Shown here: piece after piece, positions 34,912 through 43,417 of the stretch
Numbering within the stretch: the first letter of the stretch is position 1
Layout of the letters: each line of letters begins with the position of its first letter
Source of the DNA: an uncultured Mediterraneibacter sp.
Lineage (GTDB): Bacteria > Bacillota > Clostridia > Lachnospirales > Lachnospiraceae
NCBI GenBank assembly: GCA_934309345.1
Contig: CAKRDD010000008.1
Location: 62,001 to 126,000 of the forward strand
DNA: 64,000 nt
Direction of reading: 5' to 3'
The notes under the pieces: generated by a model
Databases searched by the model: none
What the model was told of the DNA's origin: nothing
The model's input: the letters and a program-made list of their open reading frames with translations, nothing else
Program-made: the position numbers and the translations under genes

Positions 34912-35988
34912 TTATGAATTAATAATCTCTCTTACTTTCTGCTTCATTACATCCAATGAATACCCTTTATCTGCTAGTTGTTTTTTAACACTGACTTTCC
35001 TGTAGTCTTTATAGTTCAGAACTGTATCTCTCCACTCTTCTAATGGAGCATCCAAACTCAGAAAATGCACAAGTTCTGTAAGTCCAGCGTCTTTGCTTAC
35101 TGTATCTGATACAACACAGGGAACTCCTGCTGCCTGTGCTTCTACAAGTGCAAATGGAAGTCCTTCAAAAACAGAGGGAAATACAATACAATCTATCGCC
35201 TGAAGTATTCTGTTTATATCATTTCTGATTCCTAAAAAGAATATCCGATCTACTAACTGTTTTTCCTTCACATACTCCTGAATTTCATTTTTCAGTGCTC
35301 CATCTCCACAAAGAAGAAGAACCGCTTTTGTCTGCTCTGACACTTTTTCAAAGATATCAATTAAAAATTTATGATTCTTTTCCGGAGAAAAACGTCCGAT
35401 ATGACCTATCACAAAATTCTGTTCCACTCCAAGTTCATAACGTATTTTTTCTCTTATTTTCTGATCTGGCTCATATTTCTTTATATCGACAGCATTCTGA
35501 AAAATCATAACATTCTTATGGTTCTTTCCAAAAAACCACTCTGCCGCTTCCGGAGAACAAGCTATTCTCTGATCAATAAACCTTCCCACCCTTTTCCTGT
35601 TCAGGCAATGCATCATCATAGTAAATTTTCCACCCATATTCTGCGAAGAGTGACTATGACAAATAATCTTTGAAACTCCATTTTTTTTTGCAGCTTTCAG
35701 GCAATCAATGCTACTGAGAGTTGTCTTATTAAACCAAAGGACATCATAGTGTCTCATTTTAAAAACTTTATCAATGTCTTTTTTATAATTCTTGACACTA
35801 ACATATCTTGGAGTAATCCGAAAGATATTCGATCCATTCGCTTTGAATTCCTCTTCAAATGGTATTTTATCATCAACTGTTATAAAATCCACTTTACAGT
35901 CATCTTTTAATATTTCATACAGGGTATGTACAAATTTTTCTATTCCCCCCATATTATTCGACATTCCATCAATTAATATTCTCTTCAT
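34912..35988 (-). CDS. GT4-family glycosyltransferase
   Basis: GT-B glycosyltransferase of 358 residues. NNMGGIEKFVHTLYEIL near the N-terminus is a common GT4 acceptor-side motif. The donor domain has IGHIGRFSPEKNHKFLIDIF near residue 200, LLCGDGALKNEIQ and the EX7E element EGLPFALVEAQAAGVP near 290. It is closely coupled to the phosphotransferase gene upstream (1-bp gap) and licD downstream. The donor sugar is unknown. Confidence 0.92.
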   Translation of the reverse strand: MKRILIDGMSNNMGGIEKFVHTLYEILKDDCKVDFITVDDKIPFEEEFKANGSNIFRITPRYVSVKNYKKDIDKVFKMRHYDVLWFNKTTLSSIDCLKAAKKNGVSKIICHSHSSQNMGGKFTMMMHCLNRKRVGRFIDQRIACSPEAAEWFFGKNHKNVMIFQNAVDIKKYEPDQKIREKIRYELGVEQNFVIGHIGRFSPEKNHKFLIDIFEKVSEQTKAVLLLCGDGALKNEIQEYVKEKQLVDRIFFLGIRNDINRILQAIDCIVFPSVFEGLPFALVEAQAAGVPCVVSDTVSKDAGLTELVHFLSLDAPLEEWRDTVLNYKDYRKVSVKKQLADKGYSLDVMKQKVREIINS

Positions 35989-35989
35989 A

Positions 35990-37186
35990 TCAGATTTCCT
36001 TTATAGCCTCATAATTTCTCTTGCAATTATCTGAATCCCATAATGGAAAAAATCCTTCTTCCCTTCTCAGATACTCCACATCATTCTGAAGCTGGTTAGC
36101 AGCCGCCTTTTCTAATTCCTGCTCAACTTCTTCCAATTTCTCACATACAGGCCCAAATCCGTCTCTCTTGTATTCAAAATATCCCTGCTGATACTGTCCT
36201 TCTCTGAATTTCTTCATATCAAACTGGAAATATAACATCGGCTTTCTCATATAGCCGAAATCCATAAATATACTGGATAAATCTGTAATCAGAAAGGCTG
36301 ATTCTTTCAGGAGTCCCTGTACGTCGTACTTTCTCCAGTCTGCAATTGTGATTCTGTCGGATTTTGGATGGAATTCCTTCAGATATTTCTGCATATTCCG
36401 ATGCGGATAAAAAATCATCTGAAGGTCATGTTTTTCCAGCGTTTCCTTAATTTTTTCACTGTTCAGAAAATTATTCCACTGCTGATAATATTCTGTCTTT
36501 TTAAAATCACTTACATCATCAAAATTCTTGGATTTAGATGTAGGAGTTGCAATCCACTCTCTCCATGAAGGCATAACAAGGATCTGATTCTCCTTTACTT
36601 TGAAATCATGCAGTCCATCAAATCTGGTCAAACCAAGATATTTCACATAGTCCTTTGGATATCCATAAGTATCCCGGATAAATTCATATTCCTTCTGGGC
36701 GCCACATACGAATAGTCTCATTTTTGTATTCTTATAATAACACCACGGCATATCACTACAGATTACTCCATGTTGAAGAAATACTCTCTTATTTTTTAGA
36801 ATTCCGTATACTTCCAACAAATAACATACCGCAGCATTCGGTTTTCCTCCCTTTTGAGAACTAATATTTTTGCTCGCAGCCAGATAGTAAATCCAGTGTT
36901 TAAAGCTTCCATACTGAATCACCTCACCTAATCCGACAACCTTTTTATAATCTACTGATTTCTTATTGATTGCATATACAACATCTTGCTCTTTATGATT
37001 TTGTCTGATATAGCGGTACAACCAATATCCATTATCTCGTGCCTCATTATAATCTTCACAAATCAGCCACATATCTTTTCTTTTTCTTTTCAGTAAAGCT
37101 GCAAAAGGAATTGCACAAATAAACTGCGGTATTGCAAGAAGATCCTTAATATTTACACGATCCAATTTTTCTCTTAAATCACCCAT
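35990..37186 (-). CDS. CDP-glycerol glycerophosphotransferase-family protein (TagB/TagF-like)
   Basis: Peripheral membrane enzyme of 398 residues in the teichoic-acid polyol-phosphate transferase family. Visible motifs are ICEDYNEARDNGYWLYRY near residue 42, VFLQHGVICSDMPWCYY near 135, MIFYPHRNMQKY near 255, and ITDLSSIFMDFGYMRKPMLY near 295. The last contains the family's conserved catalytic-site stretch. It should add glycerol phosphate, or possibly ribitol phosphate, to the repeat. No tagD or tarIJ-type precursor gene is in the window, so the activated polyol must come from elsewhere. This gene supports a teichoic-acid-like product. Confidence 0.9.
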   Translation of the reverse strand: MGDLREKLDRVNIKDLLAIPQFICAIPFAALLKRKRKDMWLICEDYNEARDNGYWLYRYIRQNHKEQDVVYAINKKSVDYKKVVGLGEVIQYGSFKHWIYYLAASKNISSQKGGKPNAAVCYLLEVYGILKNKRVFLQHGVICSDMPWCYYKNTKMRLFVCGAQKEYEFIRDTYGYPKDYVKYLGLTRFDGLHDFKVKENQILVMPSWREWIATPTSKSKNFDDVSDFKKTEYYQQWNNFLNSEKIKETLEKHDLQMIFYPHRNMQKYLKEFHPKSDRITIADWRKYDVQGLLKESAFLITDLSSIFMDFGYMRKPMLYFQFDMKKFREGQYQQGYFEYKRDGFGPVCEKLEEVEQELEKAAANQLQNDVEYLRREEGFFPLWDSDNCKRNYEAIKEI

Positions 37187-37189
37187 TTC

Positions 37190-38197
37190 CTACCTCTCGC
37201 ACTTCTTGTACTTCCAGAATGGAAGTTTTAAAAATCCAACCAGACTTCCAATTCCATAACTAACATGCAATAAAAAGAATAAAAACGGAAGCAGCAATTC
37301 CTGCCAATACTTCTTCTTTCCCTTGACAGCCATTAATGACATAATAACCGCCAGACAACTATACGCTCCCCACATCATCTTTGCAAGAAGTGAATGATGA
37401 CAAGCTGCAAGTACAGAAGTTACTATAATGCCTCCGACAAACGCAAACGGAACAAAATGATAAATTGCCAGACATCCAGGACATGCTTTCAATGTCAAAG
37501 CTACCCAGTATCCGTTTCCATATTTCTGTTTTAGCATACCCGGAAGTGTACTTCTGGCATGCTGGTATGATATAATTTCCGGTGAATAACAAATCTGATA
37601 ACCTGCCTGTCGAATTCTATAATGGAATTCATTATCTTCAGTTCTTCCCAACTGTTCATCGAACCCATTTACTTTCTCCAGTACTTCTCTACGATATGCT
37701 CCATGAAACAGAGATTTGACATATTGTTTTTTCTGACTCCTCCGATAAGAAGCCATACTGCTTCCAAACATAGACTGTTCTGCCAGAAGCAAGGTTTCTT
37801 TCCACGGTGTACTCTCATCAATCATATTTGGTCTTGGTCCACCAGAAACCATTTCCCCTGATTCGAGAATCTCTACGTTCTTTCTCACGAATTCAGGGGG
37901 AATCGATGCATGTGCATCCACACGAATCATTACATCTCCGGAAAAATTTCGAATTGCAACATTCCAACCGGAAGCCTGCTTTTTTTTCATATTCTCTAAT
38001 ACTTGAATTTTCTTAAAATCATCAGACATCTGCTGCTGAAAATCCCTCATAATATCTTTCGTATGATCTGTAGACATACTGTCTATCAGTACAACTTCTA
38101 TTTTGGAATGTTCATAATCCTGTGCCTTGATATCACTCAAAAGATTTCCCAAAACCTTTTCTTCGTTGTATGCAACAACACAAACCGATACTATCAT
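37190..38197 (-). CDS. GT2-family membrane glycosyltransferase
   Basis: Inverting GT-A glycosyltransferase of 335 residues. The N-terminal SVCVVAYNEEKVLGNLLSDI and VVLIDSMSTDHTKDI, the metal-binding VDAHASIP near residue 97, and the catalytic GRTEDNEFHYRIRQAG near 190 are all present. C-terminal hydrophobic segments (about 240-320) should anchor it in the membrane, as in ExoA-like enzymes. It acts on the lipid-linked repeat, and the donor is unknown. It follows the initiating transferase by 19 bp. Confidence 0.92.
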   Translation of the reverse strand: MIVSVCVVAYNEEKVLGNLLSDIKAQDYEHSKIEVVLIDSMSTDHTKDIMRDFQQQMSDDFKKIQVLENMKKKQASGWNVAIRNFSGDVMIRVDAHASIPPEFVRKNVEILESGEMVSGGPRPNMIDESTPWKETLLLAEQSMFGSSMASYRRSQKKQYVKSLFHGAYRREVLEKVNGFDEQLGRTEDNEFHYRIRQAGYQICYSPEIISYQHARSTLPGMLKQKYGNGYWVALTLKACPGCLAIYHFVPFAFVGGIIVTSVLAACHHSLLAKMMWGAYSCLAVIMSLMAVKGKKKYWQELLLPFLFFLLHVSYGIGSLVGFLKLPFWKYKKCER

Positions 38198-38216
38198 TCT
38201 AAATCCCTCTACTTCA

Positions 38217-38897
38217 TCACTTAGTTACTGCAATCACTGTCTTTATCATGGTACAAATATCTCTCATGAAACTGAACTTTTCAATTTCTCTTAAATTATA
38301 CACCATCTTTGCAGGCAATACTTCTTTTATATATACTTCATCTGCATCTTCTGCATTTTCAAGTAAGCTGTCTTCATCCTTATATTCAATGCTTGTCCGC
38401 GAAGTAACACCTGCTGGGAGCAGAAAAGTAGCCATCATCTCTTCTGTATAATGTGCCACATATTTTGGCACTTCTGGTCTTGTTCCAACAAAAGTCATAT
38501 CTCCCTTTAAGACATTAAACAACTGCGGTAACTCATCCAGGCGAACCTTTCTAAGCAGATGTCCCATTCTTGTAATACGCGCATCTCCTTTAGTTGTAAC
38601 CTGCGTTCCCAGTTTATCTGCATGATTGACCATCGTTCTAAATTTCCAGATTTTAAATTTTCTTCCGTAAGTAGTTACACGGACCTGTTTAAACAAAACA
38701 GGTCCCTTCGAATCCAGCTTGATCATAATGCTCAGAAGGACAAGGATTGGTGATAAAATTACAATCATCACGAAAGAACAAACAACATCAAAGAGTCTCT
38801 TGATTTTCAGTTCTGTTTCATGTTTCTGCAAGATATCATAATAATATCTCACTTTTTCATTCTGCATTGCAATTGGTAATTCATCCCATTTTTTCAT
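38217..38897 (-). CDS. Initiating undecaprenyl-phosphate phosphosugar transferase (PglC/WbaP-like)
   Basis: Starts repeat-unit assembly by moving a sugar-phosphate onto undecaprenyl phosphate. The 226 residues are the catalytic half only. They hold one hydrophobic hairpin (about 40-62), KLDSKGPVLFKQVRVTTYGRK, FKIWKFRTMVNHAD, KVRLDELPQLFNVLKGDMT and VGTRPEVPKYV. Upstream genes make a 4-amino-4,6-dideoxy-type nucleotide sugar, so that sugar is the likely first residue, as AATGal is in pneumococcal teichoic acid. The sugar choice is inferred from gene order. Confidence 0.92.
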   Translation of the reverse strand: MKKWDELPIAMQNEKVRYYYDILQKHETELKIKRLFDVVCSFVMIVILSPILVLLSIMIKLDSKGPVLFKQVRVTTYGRKFKIWKFRTMVNHADKLGTQVTTKGDARITRMGHLLRKVRLDELPQLFNVLKGDMTFVGTRPEVPKYVAHYTEEMMATFLLPAGVTSRTSIEYKDEDSLLENAEDADEVYIKEVLPAKMVYNLREIEKFSFMRDICTMIKTVIAVTK

Positions 38898-38952
38898 AAA
38901 TTCATCCTTTTCAAGCTTTCTTATTCACTCGTTAATCTATTACACAAAACAA

Positions 38953-40152
38953 TTATAAACATTCCTTAAATGAAGTAATAATATACTCCACATCTTCATC
39001 TGACAATTTAGTATGAAGTGGTAATGTAATCTCATTCTCAAACATATGATAAGCGTTCGGATAATTTTGGATATCAAATCCAAGATCTTTGTACGCTGTC
39101 AAAAGTGGCAAAGGCTTGTAGTGCACATTTGTAGCAATCCCTTTTTCTGCCATCTTTTCAATAATCTGGTTGCACTCTTCTCTAGTCTTTCCATTCACCC
39201 TGACAAGATACAGGTGACCACTGGACTGCTCTGTTTCAGTATAGTGTTCCAGAACCGTGACATTTTCATTCTTAAATGCTTCATTGTATCTCTCAATAAT
39301 AGTCCTTCTTCTCTTAAGAAGCTCCGGATAACGTCTCAGCTGTGCCAGTCCAAGAGCAGCCATGATATCCGTCATGTTACACTTAAAGTATGGAGCGACA
39401 ATATCATATTCCCATGCTCCAAGCTGTGTCTTGGCAAGAGCATCTTTAGACTGTCCATGTAAGGATAATAGCATAAACTGCTTATAAAGTGCCTCGTTGT
39501 CTACTCCTTCGATATCCCTCCAGGTAGCAGCTCCACCTTCTGCAGTTGTCAGATTTTTCACAGCATGAAAAGAAAAACTTGTAAAATCTGCAATTGCTCC
39601 ACATCTTTTTCCATTCTGTACTGCACCCATTGCATGAGCACCATCAGCCATAATTGCTATTCGTCCCATCTTCTTCTGAATCTCTGATTTCGGATGGAAC
39701 AATGATTTCTTCTCTTCTGCGATCTCAAATGCTCTTGTATAATCACAGATTCTGCCGCCAAGATCAACCATGATAATTGCCTTTGTCTTCTCTGTCACAG
39801 CCGCTTCTACCTGATTCATATCCATCTGATAGGAGTCTTTGTTCACATCAACCATGACAATTTTCGCACCAACATGTGCGATCACACTCGCCGTTGCTGT
39901 ATACGTATAAGCCGTTGTAATAACTTCATCACCTTCACCAATGCCAAGCACTCGCAAAATCATTTCTGCGCAGGCAGTAGCAGAATTCAGGCATACGACC
40001 TTGTTTGTACCAATATACTCTGCCAGTTTCTGTTCAAATTTCTTTGTTTTTGGTCCTGTTGTGATCCATCCGCTTTTCAGTGTATCAACTACTTCTGTTA
40101 TTTCTTCCTCAGTAATATCTGGTGGGGAAAATGCAATATGTCTGTTTTCCAT
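38953..40152 (-). CDS. DegT/DnrJ/EryC1 PLP-dependent sugar aminotransferase
   Basis: Aminates the 4-keto group of a nucleotide sugar using PLP and glutamate. The 399 residues match the family: SGWITTGPKTKKFEQKLAEY near residue 27, ADGAHAMGAVQNGKRCG near 170, and FHAVKNLTTAEGGAA near 197. The Lys of the last motif forms the internal aldimine. It follows the dehydratase gene by 4 bp, so the two act in sequence. No N-acetyltransferase follows, which points to a free 4-amino sugar rather than di-N-acetylbacillosamine. Confidence 0.94.
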   Translation of the reverse strand: MENRHIAFSPPDITEEEITEVVDTLKSGWITTGPKTKKFEQKLAEYIGTNKVVCLNSATACAEMILRVLGIGEGDEVITTAYTYTATASVIAHVGAKIVMVDVNKDSYQMDMNQVEAAVTEKTKAIIMVDLGGRICDYTRAFEIAEEKKSLFHPKSEIQKKMGRIAIMADGAHAMGAVQNGKRCGAIADFTSFSFHAVKNLTTAEGGAATWRDIEGVDNEALYKQFMLLSLHGQSKDALAKTQLGAWEYDIVAPYFKCNMTDIMAALGLAQLRRYPELLKRRRTIIERYNEAFKNENVTVLEHYTETEQSSGHLYLVRVNGKTREECNQIIEKMAEKGIATNVHYKPLPLLTAYKDLGFDIQNYPNAYHMFENEITLPLHTKLSDEDVEYIITSFKECL

Positions 40153-40156
40153 TATT

Positions 40157-42097
40157 TTAATCCTCCATTACAGGTTTCTCATGACTGATTTTTCCAAGTT
40201 CACGTAATTCCTTATTAACTGCTTCGTCACGTTTCAAATCTTCCTGTCTGATATGATAAGTCGGGACAATTTCTGAAACAATCTGCTTTACATTCAGACT
40301 CTCATTCATAGCTGCTTCCTCAAGTTCGCGCAATCCGCTCAAGAAATGTACTTCATTAAACTCAAGTGGTTTTCCAATATAGATCAGATTGTTCTCTGTT
40401 TTCTGAATTCCTTCTTCTTTTACAAGAAGTTCTTCGTATAACTTTTCGCCCGGGCGCAGTCCTGTATACTTGATGTCCATATCCACACCAAGTGTATAAC
40501 CGGACAGCCGGATCAGGTTCTTGGCCAGATCTGCGATTTTCACCGGTTCTCCCATATCCAGGACAAAGATTTCTCCACCCTTTGCAAAGGCACCTGCCTC
40601 CAGAACAAGTGATACAGCTTCCGGAATTGTCATGAAGTAGCGGATAATGTCCGGATGTGTAACTGTAAGTGGTCCTCCCGCAGCCATCTGGCGTTTAAAC
40701 AATGGGATTACACTTCCATTACTTCCAAGGACATTTCCAAAACGTACTGCTACATATTCTGTCTTAGAATATCTGTTAAATGTCTGAATAATCATCTCAC
40801 ACATTCTTTTGGAGGCACCCATGATATTTGTTGGATTAACCGCCTTATCTGTTGAAATCAGAACAAATCTCTTCACACCAAATTTGTCTGCTGCTCTCGC
40901 TGTCTTATATGTTCCGAATACATTATTCTTAATTGCTTCATTCGGACTGTCTTCCATAAGCGGTACATGTTTATGTGCTGCCGCATGATAAACCACATCT
41001 GGTCTGTAAGTATTCATTACAGATTCAATACGACTCGTATTTCTGACAGATCCTATCAGAACTGTTAAATTCAATTCTGGATGATTCAGTTTTAATTCCT
41101 GCTGAATATCATATGCATTGTTCTCATAAATATCAAAGATGATCAGTCTTGATGGTTTATATTTTGCAATTTGACGACAAAGCTCACTTCCGATTGAACC
41201 ACCTCCGCCAGTTACCATAATGCATTTTCCTTCAATAAATCCACGGACACTTTCCAGATCAACTTTGATCGGATCTCTGCCAAGAAGATCTTCAATAGAA
41301 ACATCTCTTAATTTTGATACGCTCACATCTTCTGTAATCAACTGATACATACCTGGCAAAATTTTCAACTTACAGGTTGTCTGATTACAAATTTTAAGAA
41401 TATCTCTTGTCACCTTTGGCGAAGCGGATGGAATTGCCAGAATAATTTCATCGACATCGTATTTCTTTGCTGCATCCAGGATGCACTCTCTTCCTCCGAT
41501 AATGCGAACACCATGGATCAGCTTTCCTTTTTTATGTGGATTGTCGTCAATAACTCCAACCACTTTGCTATTCAAATGCGCACTATACTTCAACTCCTGG
41601 ATAATCATACTTCCTGCTTCACCTGCTCCAATTACCAAGGTATGATAAACATGTCCTTCCGGTTTTCGCAATCCGCTTTTCAACACCCAGAAAATTCGAT
41701 AGGAGAATCTGGTAAATACTGTCGTACAAAGCAGTAAAAAGAAATAAAAAATATGATAGCTTCTAGGCACTGGAAGCACCAGGATCTGCATTCCAAATGC
41801 CTGGCAAATTGTCGACAGGAAACATGCTGTTCCTATCAGAGTCAACTCCCTTAATCCAGCGAATGTCCATACACTGTTATACAAATTTAAAAGCAGAAAA
41901 ATCACCAAAGTAGTCACAATATTAATTACCATATATGATTTAATACTGTGAATGTACTCTAATGGTACCCATGCATATTTAAATTCATATCGAAAAATCA
42001 ATGATAAGAACGGGTGCACAATCATCGTAAGTATATCAACACAGCATAATAAAATCATACGATTTCTAGAATTGTGCAAATCAAAAAACTTTTTCAT
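40157..42097 (-). CDS. Membrane-bound UDP-sugar 4,6-dehydratase (PglF/CapD/WbpM-like)
   Basis: First enzyme of a 4-keto-6-deoxy (then 4-amino) sugar pathway, 646 residues. Four N-terminal transmembrane helices (about 15-125) lead to a CoA-binding-like Rossmann domain (HTLVIGAGEAGSMIIQEL near 148). The catalytic SDR domain has VTGGGGSIGSELCRQ near 295, HAAAHKHVPLMEDSPNEAI near 375 and STDKAVNPTNIMGASKRM near 415. The last motif carries Met in place of the classical Tyr, normal for this dehydratase group. The start at 42097 is about 8 nt from AGAGG. It is the first gene of the 14-kb polysaccharide operon. Confidence 0.93.
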   Translation of the reverse strand: MKKFFDLHNSRNRMILLCCVDILTMIVHPFLSLIFRYEFKYAWVPLEYIHSIKSYMVINIVTTLVIFLLLNLYNSVWTFAGLRELTLIGTACFLSTICQAFGMQILVLPVPRSYHIFYFFLLLCTTVFTRFSYRIFWVLKSGLRKPEGHVYHTLVIGAGEAGSMIIQELKYSAHLNSKVVGVIDDNPHKKGKLIHGVRIIGGRECILDAAKKYDVDEIILAIPSASPKVTRDILKICNQTTCKLKILPGMYQLITEDVSVSKLRDVSIEDLLGRDPIKVDLESVRGFIEGKCIMVTGGGGSIGSELCRQIAKYKPSRLIIFDIYENNAYDIQQELKLNHPELNLTVLIGSVRNTSRIESVMNTYRPDVVYHAAAHKHVPLMEDSPNEAIKNNVFGTYKTARAADKFGVKRFVLISTDKAVNPTNIMGASKRMCEMIIQTFNRYSKTEYVAVRFGNVLGSNGSVIPLFKRQMAAGGPLTVTHPDIIRYFMTIPEAVSLVLEAGAFAKGGEIFVLDMGEPVKIADLAKNLIRLSGYTLGVDMDIKYTGLRPGEKLYEELLVKEEGIQKTENNLIYIGKPLEFNEVHFLSGLRELEEAAMNESLNVKQIVSEIVPTYHIRQEDLKRDEAVNKELRELGKISHEKPVMED

Positions 42098-42146
42098 CTT
42101 CATATCCTCTTTTTTTAAATGTTACAATTTTTTTACATACGGTTAT

Positions 42147-42175
42147 ATAATAACAAATTTCACTTCATTTTACAA
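42147..42175 (-). promoter_or_regulatory. Sigma-A promoter of the polysaccharide operon
   Basis: Minus-strand TTGTAA (42170-42175), 17 bp, TATTAT (42147-42152), about 50 bp before the dehydratase start. Every gene from here to the flippase stop at 28862 is separated by at most about 55 bp, consistent with one transcript. Confidence 0.75.
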
Positions 42176-42233
42176 GCATTCATTTGGAAGTACATATTTT
42201 GTACATCTTTTTATCACACTTTTCTTAAACTAT

Positions 42234-42318
42234 GAGAAACACGCTCCGCGAGTTTCTCAAGTTATCGCGGCAGTCGCCAAGGTCTCGTGCAAGCACGGAC
42301 TTTGGCTCGTTGCCCGCG
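42234..42318. repeat. Structured intergenic element, second type
   Basis: GC-rich island in AT-rich DNA without an ORF. A 7-bp hairpin GAGAAAC...GTTTCTC is followed by three nested stems: CGCGG...CCGCG, GCCAAGG...CTTTGGC and CGTG-caag-CACG. Its plan resembles the repeat at 9283 and 53819 but the sequence differs. It is the only copy seen in the window. Confidence 0.6.
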
Positions 42319-42329
42319 TAAATTTAAAA

Positions 42330-42365
42330 CAGATCTTATGAATGTCTTTAAATTCATAAGATCTG
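42330..42365 (-). terminator. Terminator of the surface-protein/O-acylation operon
   Basis: Perfect 14-bp stem CAGATCTTATGAAT / ATTCATAAGATCTG followed on the minus strand by TTTTAAATTT. It ends the operon that begins near 50740. Confidence 0.8.
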
Positions 42366-42451
42366 CCAATCATTTTATCGTTGATATACCAACGTATTGT
42401 CTAATGCCTCTCTACTTTCCGATCAGACTATATGATATTTGCTTTCGCATG

Positions 42452-43417
42452 CTATTTTTTTAAAAAATATGCAAGTATTTCCGAATAATTTCTAGCCGAA
42501 TCTCCATTCATATGGCCATCATAATCTGTGTAAGAATTGATGTCATGTGGAAACAACTCGTAATACGTTGTATTAAAATTTAAATACTGAACTTTTTCTT
42601 TTCCGAAAAATGTTTCAAAATAATTCCATGCCTCTTCATAGCTCTCTTGATATTTTTTCAGTGTCTCCTCTGGAATTGGGGTTGTTACAGCTATAAACTC
42701 AATCCCTTCTTTTCTGCATAACTTAATTAATTTTTGCAGATATTCCATACTCTGTACATTAACTGTATCTTCGGAAAAGAGTTTTGGTTGTGTCATTTTC
42801 AACGTTGACGTATCTACCGCATATCGCTCAATAAATCCATCTGTATGGTATTCCTGTGAATCACTTTTTAAATCTGACACACTGTAATCTCTGTTCCACT
42901 TTTTGGAAACTGTTTTGGGTATCGATTGTATTTCATAGGATAATGAATACTCATACCAAGGAAACAATACACTCCGAAAATCACAATCCAGCAACAAATC
43001 TCCAAAATATTCGGCTTTAGAAACAGAGATTGGAAACTGATGATAAAAGAGCAAATAATTATTTCCTTCTTCTTTTTGAGTCGCAAAGTACCCGGGATCC
43101 ACTTCATAAATGATTCGTTCTGGTTTCTGCTTCTCAAGCAATAATTTTGCTAAATAATATGCGTCAATTCCGTATTCTCCTCCAACACAAAGGTTATGTC
43201 CTGTCCTTCCTGTCACAGATGAAATTGTTTTGGGATCTATATTCATCTTTCCATGAGAAGTTCCCATAAAGATGTCCTGATGTTTCTGTGTCGTCACTGT
43301 ATGAATATCATTTCTCATAAAAGTACATGGATACAATATATAATCCAGTCCAAGTAATATTACTATAATTAAAGCAATTGCTATAATCATTCTTCTTATT
43401 CTTTTAGAATTGTGCAT
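42452..43417 (-). CDS. SGNH-like extracytoplasmic protein paired with MBOAT
   Basis: A 321-residue protein with one N-terminal transmembrane helix (about 10-28) and an extracytoplasmic SGNH-like domain. IFMGTSHGKMNIDP near residue 50 supplies the nucleophile Ser. DYDGHMNGDSARNYSEIL near 297 supplies the catalytic Asp-x-x-His pair. It overlaps the end of the MBOAT gene by 14 nt, a strong sign that the two proteins act together, as DltB does with DltD. It should accept the acyl group outside and transfer it to a glycan. The target polymer is unknown. Confidence 0.8.
   Translation of the reverse strand: MHNSKRIRRMIIAIALIIVILLGLDYILYPCTFMRNDIHTVTTQKHQDIFMGTSHGKMNIDPKTISSVTGRTGHNLCVGGEYGIDAYYLAKLLLEKQKPERIIYEVDPGYFATQKEEGNNYLLFYHQFPISVSKAEYFGDLLLDCDFRSVLFPWYEYSLSYEIQSIPKTVSKKWNRDYSVSDLKSDSQEYHTDGFIERYAVDTSTLKMTQPKLFSEDTVNVQSMEYLQKLIKLCRKEGIEFIAVTTPIPEETLKKYQESYEEAWNYFETFFGKEKVQYLNFNTTYYELFPHDINSYTDYDGHMNGDSARNYSEILAYFLKK

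Noticed and set aside
34313..35005. Plus-strand reading frame opposite licD
   Set aside because: It lies wholly opposite licD and the start of the next gene. Its composition is that of an antisense shadow, and no promoter was seen.
42234..42318. Possible integron attC site or riboswitch
   Set aside because: No integron core sites, no integrase, and no match to a riboswitch class that I recognise. Kept only as an unnamed structured element.
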